From Panagrolaimus kolymaensis (Eukaryota > Nematoda > Chromadorea > Rhabditida > Panagrolaimidae): 64,000 bases of DNA. A program made the translations under genes and the position numbers. The notes beneath the pieces were generated by a model that saw only the letters and a program-made list of their open reading frames with translations, was not told the DNA's origin and ran no database searches. The DNA lies in NCBI GenBank assembly GCA_028622995.1, contig JAJQJQ010000008.1:2356001-2420000 (forward strand). The letters are read 5' to 3'. Shown piece by piece: positions 11,187-24,198 of the stretch (its first letter is position 1; each line of letters starts with the position of its first letter).

Positions 11187-14100
11187 TCAAGCATTGAATC
11201 TGCGATTTTCCAAAGAACTATTGGAATAATTTAACAAAGTGCTGAGTTCCAAATAATTAATTTCTCCTTTATCCCATTTAATATATTTCGGCATATATTT
11301 TTTGACTGAAAGGTATACTTCAAATCCACGAGCTGCCAATTCATCAGCCTACAAAAAAAAGTTTATTAAAAAAGCTATTTTTTAAATAAAAACAAACCTG
11401 ATAAATTGGAGTTGGAAGTGAAACGGGTGAACAAACAATTTGATGTCCATAACTAAGTGAATGAAGAAAATCAAATAATTCTTTCTTAGAAACATTTGGA
11501 TCATTGAGAACTACGTTGACTTGAACAAATTTAGCTGTGCCTTTGATTGCGTTGTGGCATTGCATGAAAAATTCAATGCAATCAGGTCGAGTAAATTTAT
11601 TTTCCACGAATGAGCCAGCTTGAGGGTTTTCAAATTCACCCCTTTCACCCTCGAAAAATCTTTTGTGGTGCCTTTTGGTGCAAATAATAAACACAAATTC
11701 AGGTTTGTAACTTGAATCAAAATCAGTCACACCTTGTCGAATAGCGGGAAGTTCATCATCGAAAGTCATTTTGAATTGACCTTCTGAAACTCCATCACGC
11801 AGAATCACAATAATATTTGGAAGTTTTCCATTGCGACTTTTCTTGAATTTTTCCAAAAATTGTCTCATAATTATTCGAAGTTCATTTTTTTCAACCCTTT
11901 CTTGGCAGGTTGGTTGATAAAAGAAATCCCCAACAAAGGCAGTTGGATCAGCAGCGACATTCGCAGTAATTCCAACAACCGATGGATCATTGGTTTCACT
12001 TTTGTGACCTTCTTTTTTATTTTTTTCACGTTCACCTGGAATGACTCCAGTTGGATGGCAGACATCATAGCTGCAAAATGGAAATTTTTTTAAAATATAT
12101 TATTCATAGGTATAAATGTTTTAAGCAAAAAAAAATAAAGGAAATTTTAGAATAATAAAATTTATAAAAATTTTATTTTTAAGAATAGCTAAAAAAAATT
12201 TTAAACTTTTTTAATGGCTTTTTTCTAAACGAAAAAAGGAAAAATATAAACAGTTTTTCCTTAAAGTGATTTTCCATAATTTATAGCTCTTTTTTGTACA
12301 ATTTTTTACGTACTTCTATTTATTTTATCAAAATTTATATCAATAAAAATCTTTTTTTGCATTCGACTTACCCAACAACCAGGACATCACCGTTGTTAAG
12401 ATCAAGGCTGCCACTGAAAAATGAATCATTAATCTTTTTATAAATCAAGAAAAGAAACATTACCCTTTGCTAAACATTGGTTTATAATTAATTCCACCAT
12501 TTTTAACATTAGTTTTGAGAAGAATATTTCCAAGTGTTTGAAATTTATTTTCTTCCACAATTTTTTTAACTGTATCATAAATAATATGTTGGGTTAAAAC
12601 TTTGGTGAAACTTTCCATCATTTTTAACATTCCATGGGAATTATTCATATCCGAATCAATAAAAATAATTAATGAAACTTGATTAGTTTGAAACATTTTA
12701 AATTTTTCTAACCATTCTTGAAAATTAGCTTTTTTAGAATCAAAACTTAATTCGCGAGCATCAAATTGAAATTTAATTCCACGATTTTCTGCTTCTTTTC
12801 TAAACATTTTTTGGAAGTTTTTAATTGTTTCGGGATGACATTCAGTTCCATACATAATACCCCATTTTTCTATTTTGCATGGTTGAAAATATTTATTATT
12901 TCCCAAACTAAATTTTCCATCGTCGTTTGGTTGAATTTCAACTTTATTTCCAACCAAAATTTTGGGCTTTGGTGGACGTTCAAATTTCAAAACGCTTGCT
13001 TTTTCAATGGGTTCCAAAGAAACATGGATGCCAAAGGATTTCGTGATATCATTATTAAATTCCATATTTTCCACCTCATCCATAATATTTTTATATCGTT
13101 CTTGAGGAACCACGGCATTTGATTTATGAACTTTGTTACTCAAAAATGTTGGAACTTTATCCAATGATACTTTTTGATTGGGAAGGATGGTTAATAATTC
13201 CATAGGGAATTGACCTTTATCACCAACCATATTTACAGCATAAGTGTCAAAATATTGAATTCTTTGATGTTTTTTAGTTCGATAAAATTCTGGTAAAGTT
13301 ATGGGTTCTCCAGAATCAAGGTTAAAACTAAAAAAAGAAGAAAATTATTCAAATTTTTTTTAAATCTTAAAAAACTCGAAAAATTTTATTGAAAATCTTT
13401 TTAAAAAAGCAAATAAAGTTACCTAATTTCTTTGAGCATTTGTGAATCAAAATCTTTAATATTTAGAATTCGATGTTGTTCATAAATTGGACAAACTTTG
13501 CAACCTTTAAAAAACTTTGAAGCTTCTTCACATATTCTTGAATTTTGAGAATTTCCTTCCATAAATTCATTAACCTTTTCTCGAAGATTTCCAGTAGCGT
13601 AAAAAGGCGAACATTTAAAATCAACCACAAGAGCAGGGACAATTTTTTTGGGTGCATTTTTATCTCCGTCAATTTCAATCATTCGAATGCCTTTCGATGT
13701 TCCTTTTCGAGTGCAAAGTCCTCGACCCACGGGTTCTTCCTTAAAACGATAAAGTTTTCCACTTCCAATTTGCTCATATTCGCCACTAAAAAAATTTGAA
13801 TATTTTTTTTGTTCGAATCTTTATAATTATGAAAATTTACCTATTTAAAGCGCCTTGAGTTAAAATAATTTCAAGAACTTGTCGAATGGATTGATCTTCA
13901 TCAAATACAATATCTCCACCTTCATATTGTGAAACATCCGATAAATCAACGAATTCCATTTTTTCATTTGGAATAATTTTTACAATAATTTCATTGTTTC
14001 CTTTTACTAATTTTTGAAGTCCAGGTTCAAATTGGTCTTTTGAAACGGTGTATGAAATATTTGTAAATTGTTGGGAAGCAAATAAAGTGTTTTGATTGTC

Positions 14101-14698
14101 ATACGCTACTTGAAGATTTTCTATACCAAAATTATTTGTGGCTTCCATAACAGCGGATAAAATTTGGAAACATAATTCTCGCATTCGAGGATCTCGTCTA
14201 GAAAAAAAAATTTTAGTTGCAAAAATGAGACTTTTTTTTAACAAACTTCATAGTTGTCAGTGATTTCATGCCGACATCACTTTCATTAAATTTATATTCC
14301 ATTGATACATCGTATCGATATGCTTTGGAGCCAGAGCGAATTTGGATTGGGAAAATAGCGCCTTCCCCAACGAGCACATGTGGTTTCGCAGGAGCTCGAG
14401 AGAAACCACCTCCACGCCCTCCACCTCTTCCGCCACCACCTCCACGGCCTCGTCCAAATCCACCTCCTCGGTTTCCTCCATCTCCTTGAAAGCTAGCACC
14501 ACGCCAATTGCTATTATATCCTCCTCCTCTTTGGCTGTCTCCACCTCCACCACCACCTCGATATCCTTGATAATCTCCACCACGGCTTTGTCCACCACCG
14601 CCTCCACGATTATCCCGTGGTTGCTGAAAAAAAAAAGTTTCTTTATTTTAAAAGCTTTTGTTTAGATTTCTTTAACTTACATTTCCTCGATAAGCCAT
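11187..14698 (-). CDS. Argonaute 1 of cluster, RG-rich N-terminus, DEDD tetrad
   Basis: Eight exons (minus order): 14681-14698, 14247-14623, 13841-14197, 13423-13785, 12464-13327, 12372-12413, 11398-12070 and 11187-11348. All phases agree, giving 951 residues. After MAYRGN comes an RG/RGG/GGG-rich tail to about residue 85, then N domain, PAZ (about 250-400, with LPEFY and FPMELLTILPNQ), MID and PIWI. The MID pocket reads His...Lys...Gln...Lys (HGMLK, TQH, LLKTN) where Ago2-type proteins have Tyr first; His is, to my knowledge, typical of nematode WAGO-type proteins. The tetrad is Asp676 (YDV), Glu731 (CQE), Asp766 (RDGVSEGQF) and Asp900 (ADEL), where His is usual. DDD-type Argonautes are known to slice in plants (AGO2/3), so activity is possible. 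It should bind small RNAs. A WAGO or CSR-1-like clade is likely but not certain. Confidence 0.93.
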
Positions 14699-15313
14699 GA
14701 TGTTGCAAAAGAAATTAGCAAATGATAATAATAGATTTTACTGATAAATGGCTAAATTATTATTTTTAAGAAACACGATATGTTTAAAATTGCGAAAACC
14801 AAATTATTAAAAAAAATTTGAATTAGCATAAAATCACGCTATCGAAATATGGATATTTTTATTTTTGTAGCTATCAGATTTTCATCGCAAACCAAACTTT
14901 TACAAGTCTATTATTTCACAATTTTATAAAAATTGAAGTAATAAATTATTTAAAAGAAAATAATTCGGGAATTTTTATTTGCACTCATTTTTCTTGCTGC
15001 AAATTAAAAACTTTCAAAAATGGTATGATTTTCAGCGATAATAATAAAAAGTTTAGAATGGAACAATAAACTTTGATAGCTATAAAAAGAGGTGCAAAAG
15101 AGCAAGCACCAAAATAAAAGTGACTATTTACTTTTGTTTTTTTCTTTGCATAAAAAAGCACTAAAAAAGCAAGAAATAGAGATTTAAAATAAAAGAATTT
15201 GTGATAAGAAAAAAACGTTTTTTTGTTGTCGTTATAAAACCCGGATGCGTTTTTTCAAGTGTTGATGTTATAAATTTATGTGCGGATGAGTCAGAGTAAA
15301 TAAAAAATAAAAG
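14699..15313. promoter_or_regulatory. Shared 5' region between divergent Argonaute genes 1 and 2
   Basis: A 615 bp spacer separates the divergent starts. I looked here for the RG-rich first exons that the second Argonaute lacks and found none on the plus strand, so that gene probably lost them when copied in inverted orientation. No TATA box is obvious. It must contain both promoters if both genes are expressed. Confidence 0.4.
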
Positions 15314-18135
15314 ATGAGAGATTTTTGTTACGAGACTTTAAACATCATTATGGAAGATACTAATAATTTCGGCAAGGAAAATCTTGAAGTTGGGTATGAT
15401 AATCATAATATTTTGTACGTACCTGTACCATTTGATTATACTCCACAAAGAGTTTCAAAATATCAACTTCGTGATGACCTTCAAAAATTGCTCAACGATA
15501 ACAATGAAATTTATTTTAAAATTGTTCCAACTAAAAAAATGGAATATATTGATTTATGTGATCTTTCTCAATATCAATCAGGAAAGAGCTTATTTGAAGA
15601 AGATAAGACTGTGCGTCAGGTTCTAGAAATTATTACTTCCCAACATGCTATAGATAGGTAATTTTTGGATGAAGGAATATATAAAAAAAAATTTTCTAGC
15701 GGGAATTATGAGCAAATTGGTAGCGGTATGCTTTATCACTTTGAAGAGATTCAAATAAGTGGAGGTCTTTGCGCTCGGAAAGGAATTTTGAAGGGTGTTC
15801 GAATGATAGAAATTGGCGATGATAAAACAAAGAAGGTTGCTCCTGCCCTCGTTATCGATTACAAGTTTTCTCCTTTTTACGCTGTTGGAAATCTTCGTAA
15901 AAAAGTTAATGAGTTTGTAAAGAGCATCAAAAAAAGTCCTTGGCAAGAAGCTTCTAAATTTTTCCAAGGATGCAAAGTATGTCCAATTTATGACCCACGT
16001 CTTGTTTTAACTATCAAAGATTTTGATAAACTAAAGCTTAATAAAATCAGGTAAGCATGCGATTACCCAAAACATTTTAAACTATTTTTTATTTTAAGTT
16101 TCAAACTTGGTTCTTCTGAGAAAACTTTTGGTTTGGTAGATTATTATCGAACAACAAAGAATCAAAAAATCCAACATCCTAAAACTTTTGCTGTCAATTT
16201 GGTCGATGGTAATGGTAAAAATAAAGGTCAATTTCCATTGGAATTGTTAACCATTTTACCCAATCAAAAGATATATCTTGGTGACAAAGTTCCAAAGTTT
16301 ACGGCTAAAGCCTTCCATAAGAAAAGTGCTGTACCAGCGCAAGAGCGTTATAATACCATTATGAAAGAAGTCAAAAATATGCATTTCAATAATAAAATTA
16401 CTCAAGCTTTTGGAATTCATGTTTCGACTGAACCAATTGAAAAAGCAAGCGTTTTGCAATTTGAACGTCCTCCCAAACCTAAAATTTTGGTTGGAAAAGA
16501 TTTACAAGGAAATTACGTCGAAATTCAACCTAAATCTAATGGAAATTTAATTATTGGTGATAACAAATATTTTCATCCATCTACTATTCAAAACATGGGA
16601 TTTATATATGGAACTCACTGCCAAAAACAAACAATCGAAAAGTTTCAAAAAAATTTTAAAAACGCTGCTGAAAATCGTGGAATCATATTTGAAACAAAAG
16701 AAAATTTTGTACAATCTTTCGATACTCGAAGTGCCACCTATGAAAAATGGGAAAAATTGTTTACTGCTTTTCAGAATGAAGGAATTTCATTTATTGTCTT
16801 TATTGATTCAAAATCCATTAATCATTCTCATGGAATGCTAAAAATGATGGAACTCTTTAAAAAAATTGTAACACAACATATTACTTATGAAATAGTTATG
16901 GAAGTTATCGAAAAAAATAAGACGGATAAACTTCAAAATATCCTCCTTAAAACTAATATTAAAAATGGTGGCATTAACTATAAACCTTTGTTTGATAAAA
17001 AGTAAGATTTTAATTTAATTTGATTAAATTTTATTATTTTTTAGAAGTAAACTCGACCTTAACACTGGCGATGTTATGATCATGGCGTAAGTAATATAAT
17101 ACGAAATAGAATACTTTCGAAACCTTTTACTAAAAAAAAGTGTTTCGCAAAAATAAATTCCATTTTTTCAGCTACGATGTTGCTCACAGCTCTGGGTTTA
17201 AACCCAAAGAACATGCGAAAGCTGGAAAAAAAGGAAATAAAAATGAAAAAGATAATCTATCAGTCGTCGGTGTCGCTTCAAATGTTGACAAAGATTCAAC
17301 CACATTTTCTGGTAAATTCCTCTTTCAACCGTATCAAGAAGAAGTTGTCGGTCTTCGTGATATAACAAAAGAAATGCTTATCAAATTTCAAAATAACAAA
17401 GAAAAACTCCCCAATATTATTGTGATCACCCGGGATGGACTATCAGAAAGTCAATTTAAGATGGCTTTTGAAAAGGAGTTTAAGGATATTAAAGAAGGCG
17501 TTGCAGAAGTTGATCAAAATTACAAACCTGAATATGTTTTTACTATTTGCACAAAACGCCATCATAAACGATTTTTTGAAGATGAAAATGAAAATTTTCA
17601 AAACCCACAAGCTGGTTCATTTGTGGTTGATAAATTTACGCGACCTGATTGTATGGAATTTTTCATGCAATGTCACAATGCAATTAAAGGCACGGCTAAA
17701 TTCCTTCAAGTCAGTGCCATTAACGAACATCGGTTTACCAAAAAAGAATTAATTAACTTTCTTCATTCGACTTGTTATAATCATCAAATTATCCGTGCTT
17801 CTGTATCTTTGCCAGCACCGGTTTTTCAGGTACCTTATTAAAAATATTAAGTATAATTTCAGAAAATTTTGTTTTAAAAAAAAGAAAAAAGTTAGAAAGA
17901 ATTTTCTTTTAATGCATAATAAAAAAATTTACTCTTTTCTTTTTTTATTATCATCAAAGCTGGTTTATAGGCTCATGAACTTGCCAAACGTGGAATGGAA
18001 GTTTATCAAACTCTCAAGCAACACAAACCTGAATTAATCAAGTGTAACGAAAATAGCGAAATTGATTATAATGAACTTAATGCTTTATTAAGCTATTCTG
18101 GAAGTGAGCTTGGAAATCGCCGGTTTTATGCTTAA
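15314..18135 (+). CDS. Argonaute 2 of cluster, N-terminally truncated, DEDH tetrad
   Basis: Exons 15314-15657, 15700-16050, 16099-17001, 17045-17086, 17172-17829 and 17971-18135 give 820 residues. Introns sit at the same positions as in the other two Argonautes. The ATG at 15314 falls inside what is exon 3 of its paralogs, so the RG-rich tail and about 60 residues of the N domain are missing, roughly 120 residues in all. PAZ, MID and PIWI are complete. The MID pocket has His-Lys-Gln-Lys. The tetrad is Asp549 (YDVAHSSG), a Glu in YQEEVV, Asp in RDGLSESQF and His768 (AHEL), i.e. a canonical DEDH slicer set, unlike its neighbours. Loss of the N-terminus may mean a shorter isoform type or a partial duplicate on its way to decay; there are no internal stops. 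No RG-encoding exon is visible upstream. Confidence 0.88.
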
Positions 18136-18330
18136 TTTTTTTTTCTATGTTGGGTTTTTCCGGCACTTTAATAACTTTTTTCCCAAATAATTCTTTTTGA
18201 AATTTTTTTGTTCCTTGAAAAAATGAAGAAACTTTGGGGAAAAATTATAAATTACCCGGTTTTTACCAACTAAACTTATTCCTTATTTTGTAATGCTTAT
18301 TTCTTATTATTAATAATTATGTTTTTATTC
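18136..18330 (+). promoter_or_regulatory. 3' UTR conserved between Argonautes 2 and 3 (copy at gene 2)
   Basis: Directly after the stop codon, strings such as CTATGTTGGGTTTTTCCG, GGAAAAATTATAAATTA and CGGTTTTTACCAACTAAA recur in the same order after the stop of the third Argonaute (about 23195-23380). The first Argonaute lacks them. This shows the duplication that made genes 2 and 3 carried the 3' UTR. Conservation above the neighbouring sequence would suggest shared post-transcriptional control. Confidence 0.7.
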
Positions 18331-19561
18331 CATTTGGCAACCCTTAATATTTTACTTTATATAATTTGTTATTAAATAAATTTTAAAAAAAATACAATTA
18401 AATACAAAACAACATTACTTTTCAAGAAAGGTGCAAAATTTCTTACCGTTATTTAATCGAGCCCACACAATTAAAATTATCTGAAAAAAGAAAAAAATGG
18501 CGTGAAAAAAGCGGCAATTGTTTAATTTTTTAAACAGACATAAATTTATGTCCTGTTTTTTAAAGCCAACGCATCATAAAAACATAAACTTGAAAGCTAA
18601 AATTATTTTGAATGTTTTTGTAGCCATCAAAATGCTTATTTAAAAATAATAGCAATGCTTTTTTAATTAAATTTTTAATGGAGTTTATTTGAAAAAAAAA
18701 TTATTTTTTACTTTGTTTTTAACTTTTTAACAAAAACGATAAACGAATTACATTTTAAAATTTTCTGTTCCTTCTTTTTTTTAATTTAGAACAACAAAAC
18801 TCGTTCCTTTTTTGTATTGAACAGAGATTAAAATAAAATAAAAAAATGCGTTAATCTTTATCCACCTCACAACTTTTATTTTATTTTGTTTATTTGCAAA
18901 AATTTTGAGAGAAATAAAAAGAAAATTGTACCTTTTTTAAACTTTTTATGAAGATTAGCGAGCTGACTCATAAACTCTCATAAAAAAAACACAAAACAAA
19001 ATTGTAACAAACACTTGCAAAAAAAAAGCTTTTCCATTTTTGCAGAAAAAATTTATTCCAATCAAAAAAATATATTTCGACATGTGTTTTTTGATTTTTG
19101 TTTGTGAGACACTTCGCTTTTTTATCTTTTTTTAATATTAGAACAGTCTCTTTTTTTCCTTCACACCATCGTTTCTTCTTGTTGCTCAAAAAAAGCGGCG
19201 CACCTTTTTTTTATTAAACGTAGAATAAAAGTGCTTTGCCAACTAACACTGAGAGTTAGAAATATTTTACAATGATGAAATAGAATAATTTCGCTTCGTA
19301 GATGTCATCAAAATGGAAAAAAAATTGGAATATAAATTTCAGATTTTTCTATGATTCTTCATATTTTTGTTTCAAAATTTTTTTCTTCTCTTTGAATTAA
19401 TAAATCAAGCTTTTATTTTCCATCGATACTTTTGTATATTCGCGCTTTTAAAATATGCAAACGTTATTTAAAATAAGTTTTAAAGTTTTAAACTTTATCA
19501 TCTTTTTTTCAGAATACTCGAAGCTAAAAAAAATCGTTATTTTACTTATCTCCTTTGTGTC
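18331..19561. other. Intergenic, AT-rich
   Basis: About 1.2 kb between Argonautes 2 and 3. It should include the promoter of gene 3. The sequence is low complexity with long A and T runs, and I see no gene, RNA or clear repeat unit. Confidence 0.55.
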
Positions 19562-22500
19562 ATGGCATATAGAGAAAATGTGAGAATTTTTAAAGAAAAA
19601 ATCTTTTAACAACAGACATTAAATATATTTTTTAGCAACATCGTGATAATCGAGGCGGTGGTGGTGGAGGAAACTATCCTGGAGGCGGCTTTCAAGGAGG
19701 CGATGGAGGAAATCGAGGTGGATATGGTGGACGAGGCCGTGGAAGCGGTGGTGGAAGAGGTGGAAGTCGTGGAGGTGGTGGTGGCTTTTCTCGACCTCCT
19801 CGAACTCCTCATGTTCTTGAGGGTGAAGGAGCAATTTATCCTATTCAAATTACCCCTGGCTCCAAAGCATATCGATATGATGTATCCATGGAATATGAGG
19901 CTAAGAACTCTGATTTTGGAATGAAATCTCTCACAAAAATGAAGTAATTTTTTACAAAAGTTTTTTTATATTCTTATTCATTATTCATATATTTTCAGGA
20001 GAGACACCCGCATGAGAGAACTTTGCTTTGAGCTTTTAACCATCGTAATGGAAGATACTAATAATTTTGGAGTTCGTGAGCTTCAAGTTGGCTATGACAA
20101 CCGAAGTACTTTGCTTGCTTCTGGGCAATTTGACCCTATTTCGTGTGTCGTAAGAAAAAACGAACTTCCTGCCACATTACAAAAATTGATCCGAAATGGC
20201 GAAGAAATCACCGTTAAAATTGTTCCAAATGAAACCATGGAATATATCGATTTGTGTGATTTCTCTCAATATCAAACAGGAAAGATTGTGTTCGAAGAAA
20301 ATCAGAGTGTGCGTCAGGTTCTTGAAATTGTTTTGACCCAAAATGCTTTAAATTGGTAAGCCTTTAACAAATTTTCCAAAATGAATATAAAGTATTCAAA
20401 TTTTTAGTGGGAATTATGAAATGATTGGTAGCGGTAAACTTTATCGCTTAGACGAAGTTCCAATTGATCGAGGTTTATGCGCTCGAAAAGGTATTTTCAA
20501 AGGCGTTCGAATGATAGAAGTTGGTGAAGATAAAACCAAGAAGGTTGCTCCAGCCCTTGTTATCGATTACAAGTGTTCTCCTTTTTACGCTGTTGGAAAT
20601 CTTCTCAATAAAGTTGATGACTTCGTGAAAGAAGCCCCTCAAAATCCTCGAATTTGCGATGAAGCTTCCAAATTTTTCCATGGATGCAAAGTTTGCCCCA
20701 TTTATGAGCCTTATCGAGTCATGAATATCAAAGATTTTGATTCACAAAAACTCAGTGAAATTAAGTAAGTTTTAAAAATTTGAATAAAAAAAACTAAATT
20801 AATTTTTTACTTTTTAGTTGCCAACTTGATTCCGGAGAAACTATGACTTTGCCAGAATTTTATGCTTCAAAATGGAATGAACCCATTGAATTTCCAAACA
20901 CTTTCGCTGTCAACCTCGTCAACGATCAAGGCCAAAGCAAAGGTCAATTTCCAATGGAATTATTAACCATTTTACCCAATCAAAAGATATATCTTGGGGA
21001 TAATGTCCCAAAATCCATGGCCAACGCCTTCCATAACATTAGTGCCGTTAAAGCTCAAGAACGCTATGACAAAATCATGGATGAAATTGAAAATATGAAT
21101 TTTAACAATGAAATTACTGAAGCTTTTGGAATTCATGTTTCTCTTGATCCAATTGAAAAAGCAAATGTTTTGAAATTTGAACGTCCACCAAAACCCGAAA
21201 TTGTGGTTGGAAATAATTTCAAAATTCAACCAAACGATGATGGAAGATTCGAATTTGGAAAAAACAAATATTTTCAACCGTGTACAATGGAAAAATGGGG
21301 TATTTTATATGAATCAAAATTTGCTGAAGAAACCATTCAAAACTTCTATCAAATTTTAAAAACCGCCGGAGAAAAACGTGGAATTAAATTTAACTTTGAA
21401 GCTAAACTTTTGCCCTTTGACACTCGAAATACAACTTTCGAACAATGGTTGGGAAAATTTAAAATGTTTCAAGCTAATCAAGTGTCTCTAATTATTTTTA
21501 TTGATTCGAGATCAAACAATAAACATGGAATGTTAAAACTTATGGAAGCTCTTACGCAAGTTAAGACTCAACAAATAACTTCCGAAATCTTCAACAAAAT
21601 TATTGAAAAAAATGATTTCAAAATTGTTGAAAATATTCTTCTTAAAACTAATGTTCAAAGCGGTGGCATTAATTATAAACCTATGTTTGATAATTTGTAA
21701 GCTTTTATTTTGCTTTAATTTTAGTTTTTAAATAAAAATATTTTAGTGGTGCTCTCGATCTCAACAAGGGTGATGTTTTTGTTATTGCGTAAGTTTAATT
21801 TTTTTATATATTCCTAAAGTATTATAAAAATTTTTGGAATTCACGGCCTTTTGTCTTTGAGGATTGATTCAAACAGCTAAGATTTGATGCACCAGATTCC
21901 AACTTAAAAAAAGAGATGCTCAGATAAAAAAAAATTTGGAAATCGATAAACGGCATAAAAACGCGCTTTAAACCAAGCTTTTTTAGTTTTACCGGAAATC
22001 TATTATTTTAATTCAAAAAAAAACCAAGACACATCGATTTTCTGATTCACAAAAATTCGGTTTTCAAATCAAGCAAAAAACACTAAATTACATTTTTCAA
22101 TTTTGTGCTTAAAATGGACTTTGACAAAATTCCATTCCATTCATACTTCTGATATTTCCAAAGCATATAAAGATATATTTTATTAATTAAAAAACCATTT
22201 TTATAGCTACGACGTGTGTCATCCAACTAATGTCTCGCCAGGTGAACGTCAAAAGAATCGAAAGGATGGAAGACAAAGTGACACCAATGATCCATCATTT
22301 GTTAGTATTACAGCTAATATTGGCTTTGATTCATCTGTATTTCTTGGTGACATTTTTGCCCAACCAACTCGTCAAGAAAAAGTTGAAGAAGATCAGCTTC
22401 GAAATAGAACTAAAAAATTTCTTCAAATGAAATTTCAAAAAAGTGGTGGAAATCTTCCAAATACTTTTATTATTTTACGCGATGGGATTTCCGAAGGTCA

Positions 22501-23187
22501 ATTCAAGATGGCTTTTGAATATGAACTTCCTGCAATTCAACGTGGCATTGCTGATTTTAATCCAAATTACAACCCCAAAATTGTATTTTTAATTTGTACC
22601 AAACGCCACCACAAAAGATTCTTTGAAGGTGAAAACCAAAAATTTCAAAATCCTCAAGCTGGTTCATTCGTGGAAAACAAATTCACTCGGCCTGATTGCA
22701 TGGAATTCTTTATGCTTTGCCACAATGCCATTAAAGGCACTGCTCAATCCGTTCAAGTGGATGTTATTCTCAATGAACCAAAATTTAGCAAAATGCAATT
22801 ATGCGGTTTCCTTCATTCTCTCTGCCATGGTCACCAGAACGACTGTGGCCCCGTTTCATTGCCATCACCAATTAAACTGGTATGTTTTAAAAAATTGTTT
22901 TATGTCAAAAATAAAAATACATAAGTAAATAATATTTTGCAAACAAAAAATTAAAGTTTTAATAATAAAACTGTTTTTATTAAAAAATCTTTTTGTTTCA
23001 GGCTGATGAACTCGCTTTTCGAGGAATGGAAGTTTATCAAACACTCAAGAAGCATAAACCTGAATTAATCAAACAAGATGAAAATGGTGAAATTATCTAT
23101 TCGGAACTTAATGCTTTATTAAATTATTCTGATAGCAATCTTGGAAACACCGCTTCTATAAATGATTCTCCTCTTACCCGTGTTTAA
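19562..23187 (+). CDS. Argonaute 3 of cluster, RG-rich N-terminus, DEDD tetrad
   Basis: Exons 19562-19579, 19636-19943, 19999-20355, 20408-20764, 20818-21696, 21747-21788, 22207-22879 and 23002-23187 give 939 residues. The 18 nt first exon (MAYREN) matches that of the first Argonaute (MAYRGN), which fixes the start. An RG/GGR-rich tail spans about residues 7-60; such tails are arginine-methylation and Tudor-binding sites in other Argonautes. PAZ, MID (His-Lys-Gln-Lys) and PIWI follow. The tetrad is Asp656 (YDVCHPT), Glu in RQEKVE, Asp in RDGISEGQF and Asp880 (ADEL). The intron before the main PIWI exon is 418 bp, much longer than in its paralogs. The C-terminal extension after LGN (about 13 residues) differs from the Arg-Phe-Tyr/Asn-Ala ends of the other two. 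Expected role: small-RNA-guided silencing. Confidence 0.93.
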
Positions 23188-23586
23188 ATTTCTTTTCTAT
23201 GTTGGGTTTTTCCGATATTTTTATAATCCTTTTTTTCCAAACCTTTCTTTTGAAATTTTTCTTGAAAAACAATAAAAAGAATCTTTGGAGAAAAATTATA
23301 AATTATTCGGTTTTTACCAACTAAATTTTTTCTGTATTTTGTAATATTTACTTTCTTATTATTACTAATATTTTAAGTTTTCTAATCAGTAATTACTTCT
23401 ATATTTAATCAATAAATAAATTTTTTTTAAACGCAATTTAAAAAAATCTCTATTTTCATTGCAATTTCACATAATTTTTAACATCGTGTAATGCGAACAA
23501 TATGGATTTCTAATAACAATAAGTCTTGAAAAAAGTTAGATTATATTTTTATCTGTTTCGAAACTAAAGTTTAGAATCTTTCAGCA

Positions 23587-23661
23587 ATTTATTTTGAAGA
23601 ACATTCTAAAACTGTTGAAAAATGGCTTGGAACATTTAAAGATTATCAAAATCTTTGATAT
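23587..23661 (+). pseudogene. Possible vestige of an Argonaute MID segment
   Basis: One frame reads FEEHSKTVEKWLGTFKDYQ and then stops. This resembles FEQWLGKFKMFQ of the third Argonaute and FQEWLEKFKMFQ of the first. It is only about 20 residues with no flanking similarity, so it may be a leftover of a fourth copy or chance. Confidence 0.25.
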
Positions 23662-24044
23662 TAAACTTAGACGTCTTGCATAAATATTAAAACCAAAAGT
23701 TGCAACTTTATTATAATTTTATGCAAACAAAGAAGTTTACAAGTTATTAAAAATTTCTATTTTTGGTAACGTTTTAATAACATGTTTTCATTTGACTTTT
23801 TCCTATGCTTTTGCTATTAACTACTTTATTTCTGTTAACAATTGATGTTCATATTTTTCATAATACATCTTTAAAATCGTAAATATATTGCAAAAAAATA
23901 ATAATTCCATTAAAAGCATTTAAGATTTTCCTTTGAAAATTATTTTGTTCCTATGAAACCAAAAAGTAAGCACTTACAATTTTATCCAACAGAAATATAA
24001 CAAGTGTAATTCAATTTCATCCATGCTCCTTTACAGAAACAACG

Positions 24045-24053
24045 TATAAATAA
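24045..24053 (+). promoter_or_regulatory. TATA-like box upstream of the Cys-rich secreted gene
   Basis: TATAAATAA lies about 150 bp before the ATG at 24199, in a stretch less A/T-poor than random but followed by a mixed-composition leader. It could be a core promoter element. There is no direct evidence for the transcription start. Confidence 0.35.
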
Positions 24054-24198
24054 AGGTAGCGATGCAACGAAAATTGTCACTCAGTTGTCATTCTTTGGTT
24101 GCTCTAAGATTGTAACTTATATAAAGTTGCTTTGATTTTCAACTTTTAAAAAACATTGATAATAATAAAATTATTTTAGAAGCTTTAATCAAAAAAGC

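Noticed and set aside
14266..14665. Long open frames on both strands across the Gly/Arg-rich exon of the first Argonaute
   Set aside because: They are shadows caused by the GGN/CGN repeats; the spliced frame with phase-matched neighbours is the real one. The same holds at 19606-19924.
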